Below are positions 47,252 to 59,000 of a stretch of 64,000 bases of DNA, piece by piece. The notes under the pieces were generated by a model. That model had not been told where the DNA came from. It ran no database searches and saw nothing but the letters and a program-made list of their open reading frames with translations. Position numbers and translations under genes: made by a program. Each line of letters opens with the position of its first letter. The first letter of the stretch is position 1. Source of the stretch: Nannobrachium achirus. Taxonomy: Eukaryota; Chordata; Actinopteri; Myctophiformes; Myctophidae. The stretch covers positions 59,280,927-59,344,926 of the forward strand of contig OY997642.1 of the NCBI GenBank assembly GCA_963921795.1. The letters are read 5' to 3'.

Positions 47252-49905
47252 GTAAGAACAATGAATTATTTTACCCTTATAATTATTACCCTTATTATTA
47301 TTATTGTTATTACTTTTATTTAGGGCTGGGATGCAATAAAAAAAATGGAATTAATTACAGGCTTTGTAATGAATTAATCACAATTAATCGCATATTAATA
47401 TTTGACCCGAGAAGCATTTTTTTTTCAAGTAAAACATCTAAATTTTGTGTAAATTTTTGCGTTAATTTTTTTAATCGTGTTAATTTTCTGTAATTAATTA
47501 CAGGCTTTGTAATTAATTAATCGCAATTAATCTCATTTTAATCAACAAGTGAGTTCTTTAAATCTAAATTTCGCATCCACTGGGCCAAGCAAAGCGCTCT
47601 GATCGCATATTAATATTTGACCCGAGAAGCATTTTTTTCAAGTAAAACATTAAAATTTAGTGTTAATTTTTTTAATCGTGTAAATTTTCTGTAATTAATT
47701 ACAGGCTTTGTAATTAATTAATCGCAATTAATCGCATTTTAATCAACAAGTGAGTTCTTTAAATCTAAATTTCGCATCCACTGGGCCAAGCAAAGTGCTC
47801 TGATCGGCTACTTCTCCCTTTGTCTCTTCTTGGTTGGTGCATCGCTATGATCGGTATGCCCGAAAGTGAAGGTCCTGTGGTGTAAAAACTAAGTGCGATT
47901 AAAATGCGGATTTTTTTTTAATCGTGTTAATTTTTATAATTAATTACAGGCTTTGTAATTAATTAATCACAATTAATCGCATATTTATATTTGACCCGAG
48001 AAGCATTTTCTTTCAAGTAAAACACATTTTGTTGTATGAGTGAATCAACAAGTGAGTTTTTTAAATCTAAATTTCGCATCCACTGGGCCAAGCAAAGCGC
48101 TCTGATCGGCTACTTCTCCCTTTGCGTATGTTGCCTCTTCTTGTTTGGTGCATCGCTATGATCCCTATGTCCGAAACTGAAGGTCCTGTGGTGCAAGAAC
48201 TAAGTGTGATTAAAATGCGTACATTTTTTAATCGCGTTAATCTTCTGTAATGAATTAATCGCAATTAATCAGTTTAAGTCCCAGCCCTATTTTTATTATT
48301 AATATTATTGTTGTTGTTGTTGTTGTTATGTTTTATATACAGTATGCACAGTAGAGATGAACTCTTTAAAGTGCTTCAGAGAAGCGAGTTAATTCGTAAA
48401 CATATTAGTTTCAAGTACATATATCAAGAACACACTCCTAGGAAATAACTTTACTGAATGAATGAATACTGAATGAATGAATTGTGAGATCATAAAACTA
48501 AGTGCTAGCCTCCTTGGATACTTAAGCAATATTACACGAGAGGATGTGGGTTATCGTGATTATTTTAACAACTGCGTTGCCACAGGCAAAGCCCAAAGGG
48601 TGACTGCCCGTATAGGTGGTGCAGAAGTTTAGCATATATGTTGGGCGAGGGAGCGCTTATATAGTTCAGTTCAAGTTTCAAGTTTATTTGTCATAGGCCT
48701 ATGTATAAATACAAAGCAGTGTAATACAATGACATTCATTGTGCTCTGAGCACCCTTCAGTCTTCACATACAACACACAACATCCAGACAGGACACAGTA
48801 CACTTAGTGCAAAAAAAAGAAAAAAAGAAAAAGAAAAAACTGTAGCCCATGTCAAAACAAGTTACAGTGTGTTGTAGTGAATCAATTGCTCAGCAGCCTG
48901 ACTGCATAGGGGAGAAAACTGTTACTGAGACGGGTAGTGTGTGATTTGATGCTCTGATAGCGTTTCCCGGGAGGGAGTAGTGTGAACAATTTACAGGCAG
49001 GATGGCTGGTGTCTCTAATAATGTTATGGGAGTTTTTGAGACAGCGGGTGGTGTAAATGCTATGGAGGCTGGGTAATACTGTGCCTATGGTTTTGGGTGC
49101 CGTGTTAACAGTCCTCTGCAGCTGTTTACGGCCCTGAACGGACTGGTTGCCATGCCATATTGTGATACAGCCTGACAGGACACTTTCAATAGTACACCTA
49201 TAGAATATGTGTGCTGTATATGGAGACATGCTTACTCAGTTATTCGTTAAGGGAAAGTCCTATGACATCATACCCTTTTATGCCCATACATGGAGATCCC
49301 TGTCTGTAGAACCAGCCGTTAGTGTGGTATGTGGTTGATGTGGCCTCCATATATGAGCTTTCTCATATGAACTCATGTTAGATATGGGCTTAATATTGAT
49401 GACATGTGGGAACTCCATATACTGTACGGGTATACAAGGGAATCTGTGTGACATCACAGTGAAGCCAGAGCGTGATGTCAGACGCAAACAGTGACATCAG
49501 AGCATAGAACCACAGTGTTGATGTTATAGACAGAGATACATACGGACAAGCTGTGACCGTTTGACCTACGGTCGCAATTATATCTATAATATATAATATT
49601 GACAGTTATATTATGTTAATGTGTTCATATTCATTCACAGTTGGACACGAGGTGTCCTCATGGGACAACGAGTTTGACAGACCTTTGTATCGTAAATGTC
49701 TCAGTGGACATGCCGTGTCCAGCATTGCTAGGTAAAGAATGAACATGCTCAAACGCACGCACACGTGGTACATACAGTAATAATGTGCATTTGATCATGA
49801 TGTATCTGTCACCGTCAGATATTTCAAGTATTTTGTATGGGTCATGGACACTTTGATATCTGTGGGCATGTGTGTTTATTTCTGTCCCTGCTGGCTATAG
49901 GAACA

Positions 49906-49936
<31 letters not shown>

Positions 49937-51203
49937 AATACATTTACTGACTGACTGACTGACTGACTGACTGACTTACTGAGTATACAGTTTCAAGATA
50001 GTTTTCAGTATAGTTCACTGGTACAAGGTCAACCTAAAAAAAAAGCTAAAAAAAAAAAAGCTTTTGGTCTTGTTTCAATTGGCGTCCTTTTTAACTCAAA
50101 TGACATAATGACAGACAAATAAAACACAATGCAAACAAATGCAACATAAATAGTATTTAAAATAGGCCTAGAAAGGTCAGTTGGAGGTAAGGATAGGCTT
50201 TGTTTTCTTTTACCAGTTTAAGACACAGAGGTGGCTGGCACTGCTACAGTAGCAGTGCCAGCCAATTGTCTGATTGGAGGAACTGTCATAATGTATGGTT
50301 TCATTATTGATATACAGCTATCACAGCAACCATCATGAGGACCGTCGTTGGAGCATATCCTGCAAACGAGCACCGAGCTTCGACAGCTGTTCCTGGTCTG
50401 GATGGGTCAACCACTTTGATCAACGCCTCGTCTACATATGCCGCCCCAATCATATCATCGCTGGAGTGTACAGTGTACATAGCCACCATCATGAGGACAG
50501 GCGGTGAGTCTGATTGATCTGATTATGTTGACACTATTCACTGTATGTTCTGCAACAACTATGACGTGATATAAATGTATGTTTGGAATTTATTAAAGGA
50601 CCATTTCACCAATTTTCAACCTTATCTTCATCAAATTGGTCCTCAGACGACATAATTTCTGTCTACTCACTCTGTTTGTGTCTCATTGGTGGGCTGTGGA
50701 CAGTTTAGAAATCTATCAGTGACAGTGTTTGGTCATTTCATACAAATACAATATGTATTATGACAATTATTCATTGTGACAGGCCTAATAGCAACCACAC
50801 TAATGCAACCTGTACTTTCAGCTGGCGGTATCTGTGCTGTTGGAGCTCTCGACTGGCTACTCGTTCCTGTGGTTGGACCCAGTACGTGAATGACTGGGAC
50901 CGCTATTTCTACTGGAGAGTTCCAGCAGGAAGCTACTTGACAGGTGTCGTCAGTTACCATAGCGACCATCACGAGTAAGTACATTCACAAAAGTACACTT
51001 ATACATTAAATATTGCTGTACATTTACACTGTGTCTGTGGACAGGTAAGATTGAAGTGTTTTTGGTTGACTGATATCCTTTTTTTGTCCAATTTTGAATC
51101 TTTAAATGTTAAGATCAGTTCTCACTTGAAAACGAATCATGTTGAGAAATGACTTCCTTTCTCAATGGCAGGGATCGGCGCTGGCGTTTCCAATACTGCA
51201 CGG

Positions 51204-51253
<50 letters not shown>

Positions 51254-54202
51254 CACTATGTTGGTTTTAATTTTTTAAGTTAAAATGTGTAGCTAAAATT
51301 GCAGTTTTATGAAGTTTATTCATATGCCCCTCAGAACTTGAGTAAATGCATTCTCACATTTTTATGAAACATTGCAGTAATGTGGAAGGTCATTCCAAAT
51401 AGCACTGAAACAACTCCAGTTGGCCAAAGGGGGGCGCTATAGCAATCGTTTGAAAAATGCAAACTTTGCACAGGCCTATTTGGCCTTAAGTCATGCAACT
51501 TGTATAGTCTACAGTCTATATAGATATTTCTCTGGCTCTTAATCATATTATATTAGTTGGATCAGGGGTGGGGAACTGTGATGATGGAGAGGGACAATAA
51601 ATGAATGCAAAAATAGACAATCTCTTTTTTTTTTTTTACTCATCTGCTATTTTTTTATTTGAATCCTGAATATATTGTTGTGTGTGTTCTCTCTGTAATG
51701 AAACAGTTCCTGTGTGTGGATTTCCATCCACCAAGCCTCTGATCAAAAATGACAAGGTCTTCGTCGAGCGTGGACATGATGCAGTGCCTCACTCCTGGCC
51801 CTGGCAGGTGTCTCTGCAGGTAATACTGTCACACTGTGGTCCATGTCATTCCTGTTACATCTGCATTATGAGGTAATACTGTCACACTGTAGCCCATGTC
51901 ATTACTGTTACATCCTCATTATGAGGTAATACTGTCACACTGTCCCATGTCATGTCGTCCTACTGTTAAAACACTAATGTTAACTAACTACACATCCACA
52001 ACAACAACAACAACAAGCCAAAAGAAACAGTTGTGTTCAACTGTCTTTAATAGCTGTTAGATACCTGTACATTTGAATAATAAATAAATGGACAAGATAA
52101 CAAACAAGATATCCATCTTATTCCCATGAAACAAGAATAATTCCACAAAAATAATAAGACTTAGAGAATACCCATGCAGGTCAGGTGTACTTTGTAGATT
52201 ACTGTATTTTGAGAGAAACAGATGAGGCAATAGTACAGAGGATCAATGGTGGTCTCTGATGCCAATGACTGCATTTTTATAATGAATGATGTGCAGTGGA
52301 TGAGAGTTCAGCCGTGGAGCCAGCTCATAGGTTAATATCAGAGGATGGCAGGATGATGTCATTGTGGGCAAGTTGGTTCATAGGATGAGCTGTTGACGCG
52401 ACTCGGTATCAGGGAGTTTAAGCAAAGATGCTTTTCAGGACGGCTCCGCTCGGCGGAAGTACAGCCGCTATGACTCAATCGCCATAGCAGCCATAATCGT
52501 TAAGAAAACAGCCGTCGGCGACGGGTGTCCACCCGTTGTACTGAACTGTTTGGTTCCCATGGTGACGCGGTAACTTAACTTGATAACACTTTACAATAAG
52601 GTACAATTATTCCAGAGTAAGGAGAAACACAGTCTTTAGATTTTAGGAAGCAAATGAGTTAGGTCAAGCTAGGACACAGAAAATAGCATAGGATGTCATA
52701 ACTAAATTATCCATAACTATTCAATATATATATTGATTAGATCGCAGAGCTATCAATAGCTGTTAGGACTTAAGATGCTTGAAGGTGCTGCGTTCTAAGT
52801 TCTTCCTCCTGTATTCACAAAGTATAATGTAAAGCAGTCAATACCGGTAAGTGACATATGCACTCTATCCCCTCTCCTCTCCTCTCCTCTCCTCTCCTCT
52901 CCTCTCCTCTCCTCTCCTCTCAGGACAACTCAGGAAATCATTTCTGTGGAGGTTCTCTGATCAACCAGAACTGGGTGTTGACCGCTGCTCACTGCAAAGT
53001 GACGTAAGTAATGACCTGCAACATCCTCTAACAATGACAACTACAAGTGATGAAAGTCAGACAGACAGACAGACAGACAGACGGATGGACATACAGACAG
53101 ATAGGTATCTAAACCTGTCTGTCTGTATGTCTGTCTGTCTGTCTGTCAAAGTAGTATAGGTAGTAGAGATACACACTAAAAACTCATGGGTCATTTCTTG
53201 ACCCAAATCATGGGTCATTTGTGTTAGGTCACATTTCTGGGTCATTTCTCAGAGCCACAACCCTTCCTTGAGTTATTGGGATATTATTTTGACCCAATTC
53301 CAGGGTTGTTCGAGTTAGGTAATATTTATCTGGGGGTGACCCGTTTTTGGGGTTAGTGGTAACCCCTATACTTGGGTCAGTTGTCTAGCTTTGGGCCAAT
53401 CAGGGGACAGGCACCATAAACCTGTTTGCAAAGCATGCTGGGAAAAGCATTTTTCTAGGTTTCCAGAGACATTTTCTAAGCTGTTGGGAGCTAAAAATGC
53501 TAAATATGTCATATCCATGTGTCTGTCTCGGCAAGCTGTCTGTCATATGTCTGAATTTGATTTGTCAATATTTGAGCCTAAACCCTAACCGTAAGTGCTT
53601 GGCTGCTAGCTTAGGGTTGAGCTCCCTCCCCAACAGCTTGTCTGAAAGAGAAGAACTCATAGTAATTCTGAGATTATTTTTGTGTATCTTCTCTAAACTA
53701 TTCTGACTATAGTATTATCAACATTGTTGCATAATATATTGTATGCACTTTTATGTTGATATTACCAATCTTCGAACAAATCATCTGAGAAGAAACCCTG
53801 AAACATTTCTGATGTTATGTTAATGACAGATAATATTGACATTGTCATTCTAAAGACCATGCATATGTAGGTTGTATTCATTTAGCCCACTCAACCCCAA
53901 AACTTGGGTCATATTGACTACAATCTTGGGTCATTTTAAACAAATAATTTGGTTATTTATTTGACCCAATTTATGGGTCAATATTCATAACCAAATTTCT
54001 TGAGTTAAAATAACCAAACCTGGCATTGGTCCCTATTTGACCCGTGAGTTGGATCAAAAATGACCCAAGTTGAGTTGTTTTTGACCCAGCAGTTTTTAGA
54101 GTGTATAACGCAAATAAGATGGAATAGTAAACAACAGATGCGAGTACAGGTTTCATTAGTGTGGTTGCTATTAGGCCTGTCACAATTAATAATTGTCTAA
54201 TC

Positions 54203-54290
<88 letters not shown>

Positions 54291-55613
54291 CGTGTGTGTG
54301 TGCGTGTGTATTCAGTCGGCGTCATCGAGTTATCCTAGGAGTACATGACCGTGGGTCCAGCTGGTGGTTCCAGACCATCTCTGTGTACAAGGTAAGAGAC
54401 ATGTTACTGACTGAGTGATATGTATGGTCCAATACAGAGACATTTTACTGACTGTGATATGTATGGTCCAATACAGAGACATGTTACTGAGTGGTATGTA
54501 TTAGTCCATACCAGTGTGGTTTAGAAGAGAGTGGCATCACGCTTTGATCTTGCCGCAGACCGAAAGTGCCGTCGCATTTTCACTCGCTGGTAAGTTGACT
54601 AATAATATGGTGCGCTGCGCTGGACTGTGGACGTCTGACTGCAAGTTTCTGCGCCTGGAAAATAGCAGATCTACCAGCTCACAACACGTCGCGGATGCGA
54701 GGCGTTGTGAGCTTGCAGATCAGCCACATTTTGTCACGGAACACGCTGTGATGAAGAAGTAAAGCCAGGATTTACTTGAGTGATGTGATGTGTGTTGAAC
54801 GGACGGACGGACGGACGGACGAGGCTGGCACAGTGCACTGCAACTGCACACAACAGCGCTGAAAAATAAACATCCAATGCAAGGGACAGTAGTGGAACAC
54901 AAGCTAGGAGCTCCATTCAGTGGCACGCCATTTCCAAACCACAACAGCGCGTTTACCTCAGCGTGGGACATTTCTCCGTTGTCAGAGTTGTCTCCGTATC
55001 TGCAGCATTAGCGCGAGCAGCACACACACACACGCACACCACTGGCGCCTATTAAGGGGGAGCCACGGGAGCAATGGCTCCCCCAATCTGCCAGTAGTGG
55101 GAGCCCGGCTCCCCCTCCCTCCTTTTATTTATTTACGATCATATAATCACAATTCTTAACAAACAGGTGTTTCATACGAAACACTTGTGATTAAGAAGAA
55201 GAACGTCAGAAATTCGCCTTGTTTGACCCTTTGAAGCACCCATAGCATGGATTCTAAACCAATCACAGCGAATGGGGGGCGGGAGGTATAGGTCTACTGG
55301 TTTCTCAACCAATCACAGTGACTGTCTGAACCTCTCTGTCTGACAGCGCGCTGCACAAGCAGGACAACAACATAGGACATGTGGATACTGGATAGCTTTT
55401 ACATTTACCATACGTGAACTAAACTTTTGTTCAAAGAAGCTGGATGACATGACACGGTGTGTTGTGTGCCAAGGAATAGCACTTTCTTCTGGGCACCTCA
55501 ATATAAAATTGGATATTTTCTTGTCATTTTCTCAAGGTAAGACATAATTATGGCTTTATTTAACTAACTGTTCACTGTGGAATTAGCAGACCTGTTTCGA
55601 TCTTCTCTCCTCC

Positions 55614-55699
<86 letters not shown>

Positions 55700-55968
55700 C
55701 GTGCGCGTGTGTGATGAGATGCTTGCTTGCTTGTAAATATTGGTAGCTGCTGGTTGCAGATCTTTGGTAATGGTTGTGGACTTGTGGTCAGTGTGGTTGG
55801 CTTGTTGGCTTGAATTTGAGTGGCTCAGAATCAGATGGAGGAGAAATTGGGACAACAATGAACAGAACTGACTGCCTGGAGTTAGCATAACAAAGAGCCC
55901 CAAAGACACCCGAAAATGACTTAATAGACTCCTAGTGGGGACAGAGTTAGGCGCCGGTGACGCACACA

Positions 55969-56066
<98 letters not shown>

Positions 56067-59000
56067 TTGCACAATGCGTGCATCATCAGAGAGAGTGCAT
56101 GATGCATGTCATAGGTAGGCAGAGGCTATATCAAAAATATGTCCGACCCGAATCGACGTCCGACAATTTATTTATTATTTTATTTATTATTTTAACATTG
56201 GGCCTACGGGGGCTAGGGGGAGGGAAGCTAAAAACAACTTTATTTGTTCCTAATAAAGTTGTTTTTAGCTTCCCTCCCCCTAGCCCCCGTAGGCCCAATG
56301 TTAAGCGTCTTTGAGTATTAAGAAAAGCGCTATATAAGTCCCAGATATTATTATTATTATGAAAATGCGTCCGACCCGAGCCCGAGCCCGTCGGGCTTGT
56401 CGGGCCCCGCGGGTTTTCGGTCGGGTATCCCAGCTCTAGTCCAGTACAGGATAAGAGACATGGGCCCTCATTTATCAGCAGTGGAGCAGATCAAAATGTT
56501 GGCGTATGCCAAAATTTTGACAATTGTCAGCATTTATCATTGCGCACATTTTGAGTAATAAAATGAGATTATCCGTCTTTAGAAACTTGAACGAGACTAG
56601 AGTGCTGCTCCGTCTCTCTATCTCTCTCTCCCCTCAGTCCATCCCTCCTCCCCAGTCCCCCCCCCCCCACACACACACACGCAAACACATGCGTGCTCCG
56701 TGCCTCCGTCGAAAACAGCTAATCAACAAGATCACATTATGATGAAGACACGTTGCGCACACAGCTGCAACTAGGTATAAATCAGTGGGTTTCATTCGCA
56801 CAAAACCTAAATGTGAATTCGTTTGCAGGATCAATCCTCTCCAAAGAGTGTCTGACTCTGACTCTAGCCGCGAACAGCACACTGTAGTCGGCATCGGAGC
56901 GAGCTAAGAGCCGATATGACGCGCAACATTGTTTTCAGATCATTCACGTTGCGACACAACAAGCATAAAGCATTCGAAGAGAATCCCAGTTTGTAAAAAG
57001 AAAACACCAGAGCAATAAACACTTTCTAATGTTCTTGAAACAAATATCTTTGCTCCACTTTCATTCATCTACTACAACAACATTCTCCCTTCCACTTCAG
57101 TCTATAGTGAGTCAACCTGTGGGTCGAGACCCCCCAGAGGTCCCCAAATGATTTTTGGGGGGTCCCTAGATGACAACGAAGTAATAATTTAAGGACTTAA
57201 GACCTGTTTTAATGAATAAAGACAAGAAAAAAAGACCATTGCTGCATCAAAAGTAATCAAACAAAATAGCTGATCTACAAGCTCACAACTCTCAAAAACA
57301 TTTTATTGGGGACCTATATTTTTTTTCTGGGACCTATTTGAATGACCACCTATGTGAATGACCATTGTATTGAAAACCTAGCAACATCACTGCAAGTAGA
57401 AGGTAACAAATACGTTAAAATGAACAGTAATTAAAATTTAACGATGTTACGATTATGAGGGCAAGTGGCCATGACCTGAGGGCAAGTAGAACATGACCTG
57501 TACTTGCCCGATGGGCAAGTGCCTCTGAAACCTTAGTGTCAACCCCTGTCTTATACCACTTTGTTCCATTGTAGACGTGCGGAGCAGCATTGTCCAACTA
57601 TCTGACACATGTATCCACTCCAAAATGTATACACTAATAAATAATTCCTGTGAAAATATAAAATAAATTTAAACAATTTATAAAAGCATACATCATGGAC
57701 ATGCATGCCGATTCTATTTCCAAGTTACACTGCAATCAGTTAAGATCTACCAATATGGAAAAAATCTAACAACAAGTGCTTTAACAGTCATTCAGATAAG
57801 ATTGCCGATCTGGCTCAGATATATCACTGGTGCCTAACTCTGTCCCCACTAGGGGGAGCACATATCTGGGTGAGAAAATCCACGAATTTTCGGGTATAAA
57901 GTCGGCTAAAATTTGTATTTTTGTGTATAAAGTTGGCTAAAACGTGTTTCCTTTATTAAATCATATTTTTCCGTTCACAATATTATTTTTGGTGTCTTTG
58001 GGGCTTCACATTGGCTATGTTGACAACTCAGGCAGTCAGTTCTGTTCATATTAACTCACTGTTTAATGCTCCATTCCTTGCTGCCTGTATCAATTCCTCC
58101 TCCATCTGAGCCATCCAAATTCCAAACGTTGCTGTTCTGTTAGCCATATTCACCCCAACACTTCTTCCGAGTTTTACTTAATTATCTCCACATTGTTCAC
58201 AGAAGCTCCGTGTCAATCCCTCATGTTCACTACAGTCTGTAGCAAATATTAAAAATACAAATTCGTTACTCACCAAAATAAATACTGTTAGAGGAGTTGA
58301 AAGCCTACCTTTCTTAGTGGCAACACTCTGAGACCACCTCACGTCTAAAATACACTTTATGGACAGAAAAGAAAATATTTCACCGAAAGGCAAAATATGG
58401 CCAATAGAATTTTCTATTGACACAAGACCTGTTGAGGGATGTGAGTGTTTCGGCAGCTGTGAATGTCAGTGAGGGCCGGAAGCTGGCAACATTTGTGAGG
58501 TGAAATGGCAGTTTTAGTCTGGTTTATGTGGGGGCGGAATGAGAGGGTGGAATCAATATGTGTCCCAGCATAGCAGAGGGGCAGTCATTTCGGAAAGCAC
58601 AGCTTTAGACCAGCCCTGAAATTACTTTTTTTTTTCTAAAATGTGATAAAGCCACAAAAGCATTTCATAAATATCAGGCTATATTTCACCTAAACGCCAG
58701 AGCTTAACTCTGCATGTAAATAATATTTCTTTTAATTAATGTGAAGAGAAACCTCACATTTTGCAGGTTACATTTTATCTAAAAGGCTGAATTTCTGATC
58801 TAGTATTTCTGCATGGCATAACTCTATAAGCTATATCTACAAAACTGTTGTGTCAACCTTCACAACCAATATATCATTTTGTAGCTATGATTCCCGCTTT
58901 CAAATGAAATGAAAAAATGAAAATGAAAAAAAAAATTCAATGACTAGCCCTCAGCTGTGTTGGGTCACATATGACACCAAGGTTACGGATGTGAGTGGAG

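Larger units (their letters stand above)
47252..49640 (+). other. Copy 2 intron 1, filled with repeats
   Basis: Contains a hAT-type element (47321-48289), a LINE C-terminal fragment in antisense (48660-49230), copies of the TATGCCCATACATGGAGAT repeat (about 49270-49440), and ends TTCATTCACAG. Confidence 0.8.
53004..54315 (+). other. Copy 2 intron 7
   Basis: Contains (CAGA)n and (TCTG)n facing each other (53060-53148), a TIR MITE (53171-54105), the inverted copy (54143-54197) of the end of intron 3, and a (TG)n tract (54207-54310) running up to the acceptor TATTCAG. Confidence 0.8.
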
